Shown here in pieces: positions 36,817 to 46,115 of a DNA stretch of 64,000 bases (positions are counted from its first letter, which is position 1; each line of letters begins with the position of its first letter). Source of the DNA: Breznakibacter xylanolyticus (lineage in GTDB: Bacteria > Bacteroidota > Bacteroidia > Bacteroidales > Marinilabiliaceae). The notes under the pieces were generated by a model that was not told the origin of the DNA, did no database searches, and worked only from the letters and a program-made list of their open reading frames with translations. A program made the translations under genes and the position numbers. The stretch is taken from assembly GCF_003254275.1 (NCBI RefSeq), contig NZ_QKZK01000004.1, positions 1 through 64,000 on the forward strand. The letters run 5' to 3'.

Positions 36817-36954
36817 AGAATTTTTTATAAATAGGCTTCAAAACTGATGATTTTTGTTGAATAATTGAATGTTATGGGTTAAATATTCAAAGGATGCCAT
36901 TGGTTTTTTTGATGAATTGATAGGAGTCAACGATAAACGGAGAAATTAGGGCAA

Positions 36955-36988
36955 TAAAAAAGCTGCCTCGAAATGCATCGAAGCAGCC
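36955..36988 (-). terminator. Terminator of the second TonB receptor gene
   Basis: GCTGCTTCGA pairs with TCGAGGCAGC (one mismatch) on the minus strand and is followed by a T run. The remaining gap 36817-36950 is AT-rich with no gene. Confidence 0.8.
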
Positions 36989-37014
36989 TTGAATGAATAT
37001 CATGAACTGTTTTG

Positions 37015-39333
37015 TTAGAATTGCAGCTGCACGCCTGCAAAAAACTTGGTTCCTATTTTATCGGCAAAAGCAAACTCATTGCTGTCGTCGCCCAGCAGAT
37101 TACGGATGTTGATAAACACCTTGTTTTGCTTGGCAAAATTGTACGATACCTTTAAATTCACCAGCGTTTTTGCATCAATCACCGTCGATTCGCGGTTCAT
37201 GGCAAAGGTCTGTTTGCCATAGTGATAAATACTGGTGTTGAGGTTCCACTTGTCGCGCAAGACGTAGTTGATACTGGCACCACCATAAAACGAAGGGGTG
37301 GCCTCATGGCTTTGGTCAACAAATGTAGAAGGGTCAATGGTATACGCCGCTTTTTTATAGGGGCTGACCATGGCATCGGCTTGCAACTGCTGTATCATGG
37401 CAAAAGTGGTGACGGGGAAAAAATCCTTCAGCTCCGTCTGTTGGATGCTCCCGTGCAAATCCATTGTCAAGTTTTTGTTGATGGCAACCTGTATGTTGGC
37501 CGAAAATCCCGATTGTATCACCTTAAGGTCAAAATTGTGGTAATTGATCCAAGCCAGCATGGCCGGGTCGGGGAACGTTTTCCCGGTATATTGAAGGCTG
37601 TCGTCTGTGAACCAACTGAAATCATTCATCTCGGTTCGGTACAGCTCAAAATCGGCCTGGATGTACTTAACGGGCTTCACGCGGTAACCCACTTCCATCA
37701 TATCCATCACGGGCAGTTTCAGGTTTTTGTTACCCATATAGTAAATGTGAAACACGTTGGGAATTTTATACCAGGTGTAATTCGAATAAGTATCGGTGAT
37801 GAAAGGGCCGCGGTTGGCTCGCGAATAGCTTGCGCGGAGCAGGTGATTGTCGTTGATTTTAAACGACGTCATAAACTGGTATGTGAAGTGATTGACATCA
37901 GGGATGTTGTACTGATCCCAGCGCAGCGCACCAATGAGACGCCATTTGCCAAATGCCGTATAATCGGCACGTAACGAAGCGGCTTTGGTGCTCATTTCGC
38001 AATCAGCATTCATGTATCCGTCGTGCAAGTCCACATTTACATAGGGCATGTCGTTGTAATTGGCTTTTTGAAAACTCACCCCCGGACGTAGTGTCAAATT
38101 GTGGATGGTATAATCATATTCAAGTGAGGCATTGATCACATCGATGTCGCACTTGAAGCCATGTACCAATTTTTCATATTCGTTCACTCCGGTGTTATAG
38201 TTGATTTGCGCCTGAAAACCATGAATATCAGCATGCAAATCGATGTACTGAGTTTGCGACTCACGGGTGCTTAATGGTGCCCAACGATTCCCGAGCATCG
38301 ACGTGAGCACAGCCGATTTTTGCGCACCGGCCATCAGGGTGAAGTTGATTTTATCTGATGCCGGATAAGTTAGAGCCACATTTGCTCCATACTTTTCACC
38401 GGCGCGACGCACGTTTGGTTCGCGTGCCGAAGCATTTTCCTTCAAAACGGTTCTTTTTGTGATATCCTCAGGGTCAAGCGTCGTTTCGAGAAACTCTTGT
38501 GTGTGGTATTGCGAATCGTAAAAAGTGTAAAAGTCGTTGTTGAAACGGCCATTCCATTGGTAGTTACCCGACACGCGTGCCAGCAGTTTGTTGCCCACGC
38601 CAAACGAAGTAGCAATGTTGGCCAGGTGGCTGTTATTGTTCCCAAGGGCATTGTCGAAGTTGACGGCCACTTTTTTGTCGGTGGCTCGTTTAGTGATGAT
38701 GTTGATGGCGCCTGTCACGGCATTTGGGCCATAGAGAGCGCTTGATGGGCCGCGCACAATTTCGATGCGCTCCACGTCACTCACCTCCACGGGCAGCATC
38801 TCCCAAAAAGTACCTCCAAACGTGTGGCTGTACACGGGGCGATTATCAATCATCAATAATGTGAGCTGATTTTCGGAGTAGGTCATGATGTTATTCGACG
38901 GCACATTGTCGTAGCCGCGAAGGTGCACATCGTAGTTACCCGGAGTTTTTTCCCGCACAATCACGCCGGGAGCCAGACGTAACGCCTCGGGAATGTTGGT
39001 GGCGCCCGAATGCTCAATTTGTTCCTTCGAGATAACGGTCGATGACATGGGAGCTTCCATGGTTTTTTCCGATTTTTTGGATGCTGCCACGATGTCTTTG
39101 TTCAAAAAATACTCCAGAATTTCGTCGGCCGACATGCCAAATCGGTTGGCCACAGTAAGCAAATCCTCCAGTGAGAGTTGGAGCAAGTCGTTGTACGAGA
39201 GTTGGTGAATTTGCTCTTCATTCATTTGCGACACGCTAGGCGCCGAGTCTTGGGCATAGGCGGAAAATGCGACGCATGCCGTCATGAGCATGCCGGCAAG
39301 CCATCGTCGGCTTGCGTTACGATAATCAATCAT
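37015..39333 (-). CDS. TonB-dependent outer-membrane receptor (module copy 1)
   Basis: A 772-residue receptor, paralogous over the whole length to the one at 33969. The start ATG at 39333 (MIDYRNASRRWLAGMLMTACVA) gives a signal peptide ending SAYAQ; the frame open further upstream runs into the preceding gene. It shares the pre-plug segment SYNDLLQLSLEDLLTVANRFGMSADE, the plug (ISKEQIEHSGATNIPEALRLAPGV, GPSSALYGPNAVTGAINIITKRA) and the barrel end FFAGVQLQF. The two copies differ most in extracellular-loop parts of the barrel (about 560-680), as expected for ligand specialisation. It is 26 bp downstream of its YfiR-like gene. Confidence 0.93.
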   Translation of the reverse strand: MIDYRNASRRWLAGMLMTACVAFSAYAQDSAPSVSQMNEEQIHQLSYNDLLQLSLEDLLTVANRFGMSADEILEYFLNKDIVAASKKSEKTMEAPMSSTVISKEQIEHSGATNIPEALRLAPGVIVREKTPGNYDVHLRGYDNVPSNNIMTYSENQLTLLMIDNRPVYSHTFGGTFWEMLPVEVSDVERIEIVRGPSSALYGPNAVTGAINIITKRATDKKVAVNFDNALGNNNSHLANIATSFGVGNKLLARVSGNYQWNGRFNNDFYTFYDSQYHTQEFLETTLDPEDITKRTVLKENASAREPNVRRAGEKYGANVALTYPASDKINFTLMAGAQKSAVLTSMLGNRWAPLSTRESQTQYIDLHADIHGFQAQINYNTGVNEYEKLVHGFKCDIDVINASLEYDYTIHNLTLRPGVSFQKANYNDMPYVNVDLHDGYMNADCEMSTKAASLRADYTAFGKWRLIGALRWDQYNIPDVNHFTYQFMTSFKINDNHLLRASYSRANRGPFITDTYSNYTWYKIPNVFHIYYMGNKNLKLPVMDMMEVGYRVKPVKYIQADFELYRTEMNDFSWFTDDSLQYTGKTFPDPAMLAWINYHNFDLKVIQSGFSANIQVAINKNLTMDLHGSIQQTELKDFFPVTTFAMIQQLQADAMVSPYKKAAYTIDPSTFVDQSHEATPSFYGGASINYVLRDKWNLNTSIYHYGKQTFAMNRESTVIDAKTLVNLKVSYNFAKQNKVFINIRNLLGDDSNEFAFADKIGTKFFAGVQLQF

Positions 39334-39359
39334 GATAAATTGGGTTATGGGTTGGTGAA

Positions 39360-39884
39360 TCAATCGACAACAATGCCCAGGTTGGCCAGTGCCGAACTGC
39401 TTTTGAGTCCTTGCTTTTCGATGTTGCGGCGACAAATTTCAAACTTGAGCTTGTCGCCATCCTGCACGAAGCTGATGCCTGAACCTTTGGCAGCCAAATT
39501 TTTGCCATCGGTGATGATGAGCGTTTGTTTGCCCGAAAGTTTGGTCAGTAAATGAGGCAATTGTGCTGTTTTGTTGCCGGAGAGGAATACCAGATGGCAG
39601 AATTCCAGTTCATCGGTTGAGTTGCCGTTGATGACTTTGATAGTTTGGTTGCCCACTTTTTGGGTTTGGGCAATGGTTTGTAATTCGGCTGCGATGTCCG
39701 AATTTCCAACCACTCCAATGATGAAGTGGTTGCTTTTAACCTGTGGAGGCCACTCAATGTTTTTGGTGAAATTGTAAATAAAGAGCGCTTTAAATCTCTC
39801 TTTTTGGGCGTTTGCTCCTGTCATGATGCCTGCAAACAGCACGAGCATCAATAATTTGTTCATGTTTAAAGTTAGGGTTATCAA
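39360..39884 (-). CDS. YfiR-like periplasmic protein (DUF4154), module copy 1
   Basis: A 174-residue exported protein nearly identical in layout to 36304-36816: signal peptide ending GANAQ, then KERFKALFIYNFTKNIEWPPQ, IIGVVGNSDIAAELQTIAQ, CHLVFLSGNKTAQLPHL and a very similar C-terminal end (RRNIEKQGLKSSSALANLGI is shared word for word). Start could be Met1 or Met7 (MNKLLMLVLFAG), the latter giving a more usual signal. It opens the duplicated YfiR-receptor tandem. No GGDEF protein is nearby. Confidence 0.88.
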   Translation of the reverse strand: MITLTLNMNKLLMLVLFAGIMTGANAQKERFKALFIYNFTKNIEWPPQVKSNHFIIGVVGNSDIAAELQTIAQTQKVGNQTIKVINGNSTDELEFCHLVFLSGNKTAQLPHLLTKLSGKQTLIITDGKNLAAKGSGISFVQDGDKLKFEICRRNIEKQGLKSSSALANLGIVVD

Positions 39885-40105
39885 AATATTGATGCAAATC
39901 TGAAAAAAATATTTCTACCCTTGATGACCCATTAACTAAATGTTGCGCAGAATTTGATGTAGGCCTACAAATGATTGACGAATGGTATAATTTAAGCCAT
40001 GAACGAAAGAAGTAAGGATATTCAACGATTCGACTGAATGCTTTAATTATTTGAGGAGTGTTTTACTTATGTGTATTGATTGAGCGAATTGGTTGAATGT
40101 TTGCT

Positions 40106-40780
40106 CTATGATTCTATTAGATATTCATGCAATGAGCCCCAATCGGTAGGTTGTTGGTGCAAATCAATAAATGTTTGCATATCAGCAAAAAGGGTCATGA
40201 TGCTGTCTTTGTCAATTAATGTTTTGTGTTTACCCATCATAAGGGGGTATGAACTGTGTGGGTAGTTTGTGAAGTTATCAGTGACATTATGAAATTGACT
40301 GTTTTGATGGATGTAAACAATCATTTGACGTGCAATGTCATCATTGGGGATAAAGATGCGTGAAAAGTTGTTGTCGAGCAGTGGATCGGCAATCCCTTCC
40401 TGCTTGGTGAGATTGGCTGAATAGACGGCAAATAATTTTCGGAGCCCTTCGCCTATAAAATGGCCAATTTCAACGGGATGATCCACATATTCTTCTTTGA
40501 TGGTGATGACTTCCCGTGCCCTGAAAAAAAGGTGAAAATGATTGGGTAGCAAACAAAATGCCATCAAATCAACCATGTCGCCAATGATCAAATCCATCTT
40601 TCGCAAAAAAAACGCGTAGTTCCCAGGCGTGAAAAATATGTGGTCGCCAATACTGGCCGATTTATAGATGTGGTAAAACTTGCCGCCTTCAATGGGCAGT
40701 TTCAGATGTTGTGTGGCCATTTTTTTTGTCAATTTATGAACTTTTTCCCGGAAGGAAAAGGGATAATTTATCTTTGACAT
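40106..40780 (-). CDS. REP-associated Y1-type transposase (RAYT-like)
   Basis: A 224-residue Y1/HUH transposase-like protein. It has the HUH metal-binding motif in AFCLLPNHFHLFFRA, and the block VYIHQNSQFHNVTDNFTNYPHSSYPLM matching the family signature YIHxNP...HG...Y.WSSY. This subfamily is the single-copy domesticated REP-associated transposase, linked to small palindromic repeats. Met21 (MATQHLKLPIEGG) at 40720 is an alternative start. It stands alone between unrelated genes, with no inverted repeats of an IS seen around it. The expected nucleophile Tyr lies in or close to the YIH block but cannot be fixed by eye. Confidence 0.85.
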   Translation of the reverse strand: MSKINYPFSFREKVHKLTKKMATQHLKLPIEGGKFYHIYKSASIGDHIFFTPGNYAFFLRKMDLIIGDMVDLMAFCLLPNHFHLFFRAREVITIKEEYVDHPVEIGHFIGEGLRKLFAVYSANLTKQEGIADPLLDNNFSRIFIPNDDIARQMIVYIHQNSQFHNVTDNFTNYPHSSYPLMMGKHKTLIDKDSIMTLFADMQTFIDLHQQPTDWGSLHEYLIES

Positions 40781-40845
40781 AGATATTTCGGTTAGTTTGA
40801 TAACATTGTATATCTTTATTTCTCAATTCATTTACTTAAACGACC

Positions 40846-41244
40846 ATGAAAATCGAACATTTTGCCATCAATGTGGCCAACCCGCTTGCCATGGCGCAGT
40901 GGTACACTTTACATCTTGGAATGTCGGTGGTGAGTGCACTTCCTGCTGCGCCTTTCACTCACTTTTTGGCCGATGAAAGTGGCAACGTCATGATTGAGAT
41001 TTATAACACTCCGCCCGATTTGGTTCCCGATTATGCGAACATGAACCCGCTAATATGCCATTTGGCCTTTGCATCGACCGATGTTGATGGTGATGCCATT
41101 CGCCTGGTAGATGCTGGTGCCACCTTGATTGATCACACGCATTTGGCCGATGGTACCCATCTGGCCATGTTGCGTGACCCGTGGGGACTGGCCATTCAGT
41201 TGTGTCGTCGTGCCAAGCCGATGCTGGTGTGTCAGCAACATTAA
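40846..41244 (+). CDS. VOC-family (glyoxalase/bleomycin-resistance-like) protein
   Basis: A 132-residue single vicinal-oxygen-chelate module: IEHFAINVANPLAMAQWYTLHLGMSVVS, VMIEIYN, CHLAFASTDVDGDAIRLVDAGATL and LRDPWGLAIQLCRR. His and Glu metal ligands of the family (H5 region, E59, H76 region, Q) are visible. Such proteins are metal-dependent isomerases, dioxygenases or drug-binding proteins; the substrate is not predictable. It lies 27 bp before the DUF2339 gene on the same strand, though functional linkage is doubtful. Confidence 0.85.
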   Translation: MKIEHFAINVANPLAMAQWYTLHLGMSVVSALPAAPFTHFLADESGNVMIEIYNTPPDLVPDYANMNPLICHLAFASTDVDGDAIRLVDAGATLIDHTHLADGTHLAMLRDPWGLAIQLCRRAKPMLVCQQH

Positions 41245-41270
41245 TTGTTTAACCCTTATTCTACATTTAT

Positions 41271-43688
41271 ATGATATTTGGTTTTATTGTACTGGGCATC
41301 ATCATGTTGGTGATGGGCAGTAGTATTCTTTCGAGGATTAAGAACCTTGAGGTGTTGATTTCATATATGGCTGTTGATTTGAAGGAAATCCGCCGTAAAC
41401 ACAATTCAATGTCATCCATGTCAGATGACCTTCAAAAAGCGGGTGAAGCATCATTTGATGAGTCCGAGGCTTCTCTCGAAGGCGTGGTTGAGGAACCGGA
41501 TTCTGAACCCTCGTTTGAATCAGAACCTCCATTTGAGCCCGATTATGTTGAGACATTTGAAGCTTCACAGCCCGAATCAACAGAAGAGGATGAACCTGAA
41601 ATGATATCCCCTGTCATGGCTCACATGTCGCAATCAGAATGGGTATTTTCGCGCGAAGGAGCTATTATTGACAAACCCACCTCCACGTTCGCTGAGAGAT
41701 ATCCCGATTTTGAAAAATTTGTGGGCGAAAATCTCATCAACAAAATAGGCATTGGCATTCTGGTATTGGGCATCGGTTTTTTTGTGAAGTATGCCATCGA
41801 TCAGGATTGGATCAACGAAATTGGTCGTGTGTTCATTGGCATTTTGTGTGGGGGCGGGCTGATTGGACTGGCACATAAAATGAGAAAAAATTTTCCGGGC
41901 TTTAGTACAGTGCTCATCGGGGGTGGCCTATCGGTGTTATATTTTACCATTGGCATTGCTTTTTCGATGTATCATTTGCTGTCGCAGCCGGCCGCCTTTG
42001 GCATCATGGTGGTGATTACGTCGTTTGCGGTGGTGTTGTCGTTGTTATACAATCGCATCGAACTGGCTGTGTTGGCGCTCATTGGTGGTTTTGGCACGCC
42101 TTTTTTTGTCAGCACGGGCGAAGGAAATTACGTGGTGTTGTTTACATATCTGATAATTCTTAACACGGGCATGCTGGTGTTGGCGTGGTTCAAAAAGTGG
42201 GGACTGGTCAACATCTTCTCCTACGCCTTTACAGTGATGCTTTACGGCGGATGGCTCATCAAGGATCTGACATCCGACGCGCCCCACCTGATGGGTGATT
42301 TTGTGTTCGGAACCATTTTTTACGCCATGTTTTGGATGATGAATCTGGCCAATAACATCCGCAACAAGGAGAAGTTTGAAGCGCCGGAATTCATGATTCT
42401 CATCAGCAACACCTTTTTATATTATTTGGCAGGGATGCTCATTCTTCGTCAGTGGAACGAAGGGCTTTACCAGGGTCTATTCACGGTGGTGATGGGCGTG
42501 GTCAACTATCTCATTGCATTGGTGCTGCACCGGCGACGGTCGGTCGATCGCAATTTGTTTTACCTCATGATCGGGCTGGTGCTGACCTTCATCAGTTTGG
42601 CAGCACCCATTCAGTTGAAGGGGAACCACATCACGCTGTTTTGGGCGGCCGAGGCCGTATTATTGCTTTGGTTGTCGCAAAAGTCGGGCATCACCATCAT
42701 CAGGGCGGCATCGTTGGTCATCGCGTCGTTGATGCTCATCAGTTTGATGATGGATTGGGGCGGGTATCATCAAAACGAAATTCAACCCATCATTTTCAAT
42801 CGGATTTTCATGACCGGATTTATTGGCGTGGCTTCTCTGGTGGGTTATTATTTGCTTTTGAAACGCGATGAGGGAACCGATGTGTTGTTCGCGAGCATTT
42901 CGTTACCCCTGCAGCGCACCATTTTTTCAGTGGCAAGTGTTGTGTTGTTGTATTGGGTGGGGCTTTTTGAACTCAATCAGCAGGTTACTGACCGCATCAT
43001 GATATTTGCCGCAGCACCGATGTTGTTGTGGAGTTACAATTTTCTGTTTGTGGCGGTGTTGGCCTATTTCATGCGTCATCGAGTTCAACAATATGTCACC
43101 ATCTCCTTTACCGTTGCCATTGGGGTGTTATGGTTGATGTACCTGTTTGTATTTAATAGGGCAGTCATCACCCTTCGTCACGAATGGCTTGATGGCTCGG
43201 GCATTGCAGCCATTCTTTTTACGCTTCATTTTATTTTTTCGGCTGTTTTGGTGGGTTTGCTTTTTGAGTTAAGGCGCAGGTTGTCGCTATGGATGGCCAG
43301 TCATCAGCCCGAAAACGCCTGGTGGTACATGATTCCCATGTTGGTGATCGTGCTCAGTGCCGAGCTCGACCATGTGATGCTGGGGTTGATACGACCTGCC
43401 GCAGATAATGCTGGCACCTTGTTGACACAGGTTCATCGCATTGGTTATCCCATTTTATGGGGATGCCTGTCATTTGGGCTGGTGGTGTGCGGCATGCGCC
43501 ACAAAGTCCGAACCCTACGCCTGGTGGGGTTAACGCTTTTCACCTTCATCGTCATCAAATTGTTTTTGTACGATGTATGGGGCATGAACGAGGGTGGCAA
43601 AATATTGTCGTTCGTGTTGCTGGGCGTGCTGCTGCTGGTGGTTTCGTTTATGTACCAAAAGCTGAAAAAGATGTTGAGTGATGAATGA
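41271..43688 (+). CDS. DUF2339 multi-pass membrane protein
   Basis: An 805-residue inner-membrane protein. Residues 1-15 are a membrane helix, 15-45 look coiled coil, about 50-130 are an acidic Glu/Pro/Ser linker, and from about 150 to the end there are some 20 or more hydrophobic helices. The signature FVGENLINKIGIGILVLGIGFFVKYAI is typical of DUF2339 (predicted membrane protein). The function of the family is unknown; in many Bacteroidota and Proteobacteria it is paired with a DUF3999 gene, as here (43908). The pair might form an envelope complex, which is inference from synteny. Confidence 0.9.
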   Translation: MIFGFIVLGIIMLVMGSSILSRIKNLEVLISYMAVDLKEIRRKHNSMSSMSDDLQKAGEASFDESEASLEGVVEEPDSEPSFESEPPFEPDYVETFEASQPESTEEDEPEMISPVMAHMSQSEWVFSREGAIIDKPTSTFAERYPDFEKFVGENLINKIGIGILVLGIGFFVKYAIDQDWINEIGRVFIGILCGGGLIGLAHKMRKNFPGFSTVLIGGGLSVLYFTIGIAFSMYHLLSQPAAFGIMVVITSFAVVLSLLYNRIELAVLALIGGFGTPFFVSTGEGNYVVLFTYLIILNTGMLVLAWFKKWGLVNIFSYAFTVMLYGGWLIKDLTSDAPHLMGDFVFGTIFYAMFWMMNLANNIRNKEKFEAPEFMILISNTFLYYLAGMLILRQWNEGLYQGLFTVVMGVVNYLIALVLHRRRSVDRNLFYLMIGLVLTFISLAAPIQLKGNHITLFWAAEAVLLLWLSQKSGITIIRAASLVIASLMLISLMMDWGGYHQNEIQPIIFNRIFMTGFIGVASLVGYYLLLKRDEGTDVLFASISLPLQRTIFSVASVVLLYWVGLFELNQQVTDRIMIFAAAPMLLWSYNFLFVAVLAYFMRHRVQQYVTISFTVAIGVLWLMYLFVFNRAVITLRHEWLDGSGIAAILFTLHFIFSAVLVGLLFELRRRLSLWMASHQPENAWWYMIPMLVIVLSAELDHVMLGLIRPAADNAGTLLTQVHRIGYPILWGCLSFGLVVCGMRHKVRTLRLVGLTLFTFIVIKLFLYDVWGMNEGGKILSFVLLGVLLLVVSFMYQKLKKMLSDE

Positions 43689-43761
43689 GAAGAGAAGTGG
43701 CAAAGTGCAAGAGTGCAGGAGTGCGGAAGTGCTACGCCAGAGTATCTAAAGAAATAATGCC

Positions 43762-43795
43762 AAAGTCCCCCTTTGGGGGATTTAGGGGGGGCTTT
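43762..43795. repeat. GC-rich dispersed hairpin TCCCCC-TTT-GGGGGA
   Basis: AAAGTCCCCCTTTGGGGGAT is followed by TTAGGGGGGGCTTT. It is a common type of intergenic repeat in Bacteroidota and could also stop transcription of the DUF2339 gene. A related but shorter element lies at 26775-26791. Confidence 0.65.
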
Positions 43796-43859
43796 AATAT
43801 GAGACACATGAATATATTAGACGATAACATGCGATAAAGTGGAGTATGAATGTTTACAC

Positions 43860-43896
43860 ACATCGTCTTGTGTCTTGAAACTCACATCTTAATACT
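43860..43896. repeat. Degenerate copy of the TTGATACT repeat family
   Basis: GTCTTGTGTCTTGAAACTCACATCTTAATACTTT keeps the order of words seen before leuB, with substitutions. It lies in the 219-bp gap before the DUF3999 gene, which otherwise shows nothing. Confidence 0.5.
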
Positions 43897-43907
43897 TTAT
43901 TAAATAC

Positions 43908-45122
43908 ATGAAACCATTTCTTTGGATGATGGCAGGATGTCTCCTGTCGATGGGGGCTTGGGCTCAAAACCGGGTGTCACATTTTTCGACTGTTGACTCA
44001 TCGGGTTTTTACAAAATTGAGTTGCCGCGCGATGGCGTGGGTTTGATGGCGCCCGATTATTGCAATATGCGGATTTTGAACCAGCAGGGGCGCGAGGTGC
44101 CATACAAGCCGCTGTCGGAACGTGCGCCCTACCAAACGGCCGACTTCATGACCCTGCCCCTAGTGGAACAGCAGATGTTGCCCGACTCGGTCACCATTTT
44201 GGTTTTTCACAATGCCGATCAGCGGCGCATCGACCATTTGGCATTGCAAATTGGCAATGCGGGGGTCGAAAAACAGATGCGGCTCACGGGCAGTAACGAC
44301 CGCGTGACGTGGTTTTCGGTGCGCGAAAATGCCATGTTCAGCACCGTGAGCAACCCCGACGATGTGAGCCAGATGAAGCTCATCGACTGTCCGTTGGTTA
44401 ATTACGCCTGGTTGCGGCTCGAAATTGATGACCGACGCACCAGCCCAGTCAATGTGATGAGGGGCGGCATTTATCTCACCCGATCCGAAATGCCGGTGGT
44501 GCCTTGCGATACCCTGCCGCTGCGCATGAGCTGTACCGAAGATGCATCTGCCAAAACCACCCGCGTGCAGGTATTATTCGACGGGACGCATTGGTTGGAT
44601 CGTGTGGAAGTGCAAGTGCAGGCGCCCCCTTTTTTCAGGCGTGAAGTCGATTTTTACGTGATCGAACGCGACACGGCGGCCATCCTTCGTGAGCGTTACC
44701 ACATGGGCGCCGTGTTTGCTTCGGGCGAGCCCATTGTGATGTACCCTGCTTCGGTCAGGGGCGACGGATTTGCGTTGGTGATTGCCAACAAAGACAACCC
44801 CCCTCTGGAGGTGACCCACATCAGTGTTTTCCAAAAAAAACGTTACCTGCTGGCCTGGCTCGAACAGGACGACAGTTGCAGTCTGGTTTTTGGCAACCAA
44901 TACACCCGCGCTCCCGACTACGACATACAACACTTCAATGCTCGCAACGATGCCCTCTTGCCAGTGGTTATGGCGCAGCCTCCCATGCTTTTGCCCAATG
45001 AGGTGAAGCCTCCCGTGAAACCTTCATTTTTTAAAGATGAACGCTTCATTTGGGCGGCCATCGTGTTGGTAATGGCCTTGCTGGGGTATTTTACTTATGT
45101 GTTGATGAAAGAGAAATCATAA
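43908..45122 (+). CDS. DUF3999 family exported protein with C-terminal membrane anchor
   Basis: A 404-residue protein with an N-terminal signal peptide (MKPFLWMMAGCLLSMGAWAQ, cut after WAQ), a beta-rich periplasmic part with two discoidin-like or jelly-roll-like regions, PDYDIQHF near 344-351, and one C-terminal transmembrane helix (about 378-398, FIWAAIVLVMALLGYF) ending KEKS. This layout fits DUF3999. It follows the DUF2339 gene, the usual partner. A broken copy of its C-terminal part sits at 29910-30078. The function is unknown; an envelope role is likely. Confidence 0.85.
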   Translation: MKPFLWMMAGCLLSMGAWAQNRVSHFSTVDSSGFYKIELPRDGVGLMAPDYCNMRILNQQGREVPYKPLSERAPYQTADFMTLPLVEQQMLPDSVTILVFHNADQRRIDHLALQIGNAGVEKQMRLTGSNDRVTWFSVRENAMFSTVSNPDDVSQMKLIDCPLVNYAWLRLEIDDRRTSPVNVMRGGIYLTRSEMPVVPCDTLPLRMSCTEDASAKTTRVQVLFDGTHWLDRVEVQVQAPPFFRREVDFYVIERDTAAILRERYHMGAVFASGEPIVMYPASVRGDGFALVIANKDNPPLEVTHISVFQKKRYLLAWLEQDDSCSLVFGNQYTRAPDYDIQHFNARNDALLPVVMAQPPMLLPNEVKPPVKPSFFKDERFIWAAIVLVMALLGYFTYVLMKEKS

Positions 45123-45278
45123 TTGAGTCATCCATGTTGTTACGTTATGAGAAGAAAACGTCAAACGATAAAATGACGCAAGATCTTTTTATTCTCTCTG
45201 TCTGATGTCTAAACATCTTCTTCTCCCTTTTTGTCTGAATTTTCTGTTTTTACTTTGACTTAATCATCCCAATATCTT

Positions 45279-45743
45279 ATGAAGCCAACGATCCGTCTAC
45301 TGCTACTCGCTACCCTGCCCATCGTTTTATTGACCCAATGCCATCGCGTAAAGGAATGTCCCGAGTGCATGACTCCGCCCCCGGACATCGCATTACAACT
45401 GCTCAGCACTGCCGATGCCTCCGATTTAATCGGGTCGGGCGTTTACCAACCGGCCGACATTCGCCTTTATTACAAAGCGAATAACGTTGACAGTACCATC
45501 GTTGATTGTGAAGTTGTGAATGCCGATGCCAAACATTACATCGTAGCCACAGCCATGGCCTGGCAAAGTGCCAACGGCATAAAAACCTGGTATTTGAAAC
45601 TCAGCAATGCCGATGTGGATACTCTTTATGTGGATGTGACCCGGGGCAGCAATGAGTGCTGTTCCTTTTATACTATGACGGCTCTGGAGTACAACGGGGT
45701 GGATTTGACAACGGGGGGAGGTATTTATCAGATTGGGAAGTAA
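45279..45743 (+). CDS. Small lipoprotein of unknown function
   Basis: A 154-residue predicted lipoprotein: a hydrophobic start KPTIRLLLLATLPIVLL followed by TQC at 21 (an unusual Gln at -1 of the lipobox). The mature part has several Cys residues (C27, C30, and a CC pair near 132) and a beta-rich sequence. No family is recognised. It has a 156-bp upstream gap and a hairpin after its stop. Real because of length, signal and codon usage, but function unknown. Confidence 0.7.
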   Translation: MKPTIRLLLLATLPIVLLTQCHRVKECPECMTPPPDIALQLLSTADASDLIGSGVYQPADIRLYYKANNVDSTIVDCEVVNADAKHYIVATAMAWQSANGIKTWYLKLSNADVDTLYVDVTRGSNECCSFYTMTALEYNGVDLTTGGGIYQIGK

Positions 45744-45744
45744 T

Positions 45745-45782
45745 AACGACATTCCGGGTGCAGGTATGCATGCAATGTCGTT
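45745..45782 (+). terminator. Hairpin after the lipoprotein gene
   Basis: AACGACATT and AATGTCGTT form a perfect 9-bp stem with a 20-nt loop; the T tract is weak. The rest of the 372-bp gap up to 46115 shows no gene, only AT-rich sequence with short open frames. Confidence 0.55.
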
Positions 45783-46115
45783 TATCAAAAATAATTACCT
45801 CTCGTTGGTTTGTCGTTTCGCAAATTATTAAAAGTTTGTTGACCATTAACCATATAATTCAGCTATATGTCATTTTTGTAAGACTGGCCATGTCCAGCAT
45901 TGCATTTCGTGGCCAATATTTCAATCATTCACATAGTCATTTCAATCAATCCCATCTTTATGGCAAGTTTTCTTGCCCCCCTGAAAGCCATTACAACATG
46001 CACAAACATTTTTTGCCCCGTCAACACCCCTAAATGTCCACCCAAAACCACCGTTTTGACCCATTTCGCCTCCCTACAAAGCATTGTACCTTAGGGCAAC
46101 TAAAAACAACCAACG

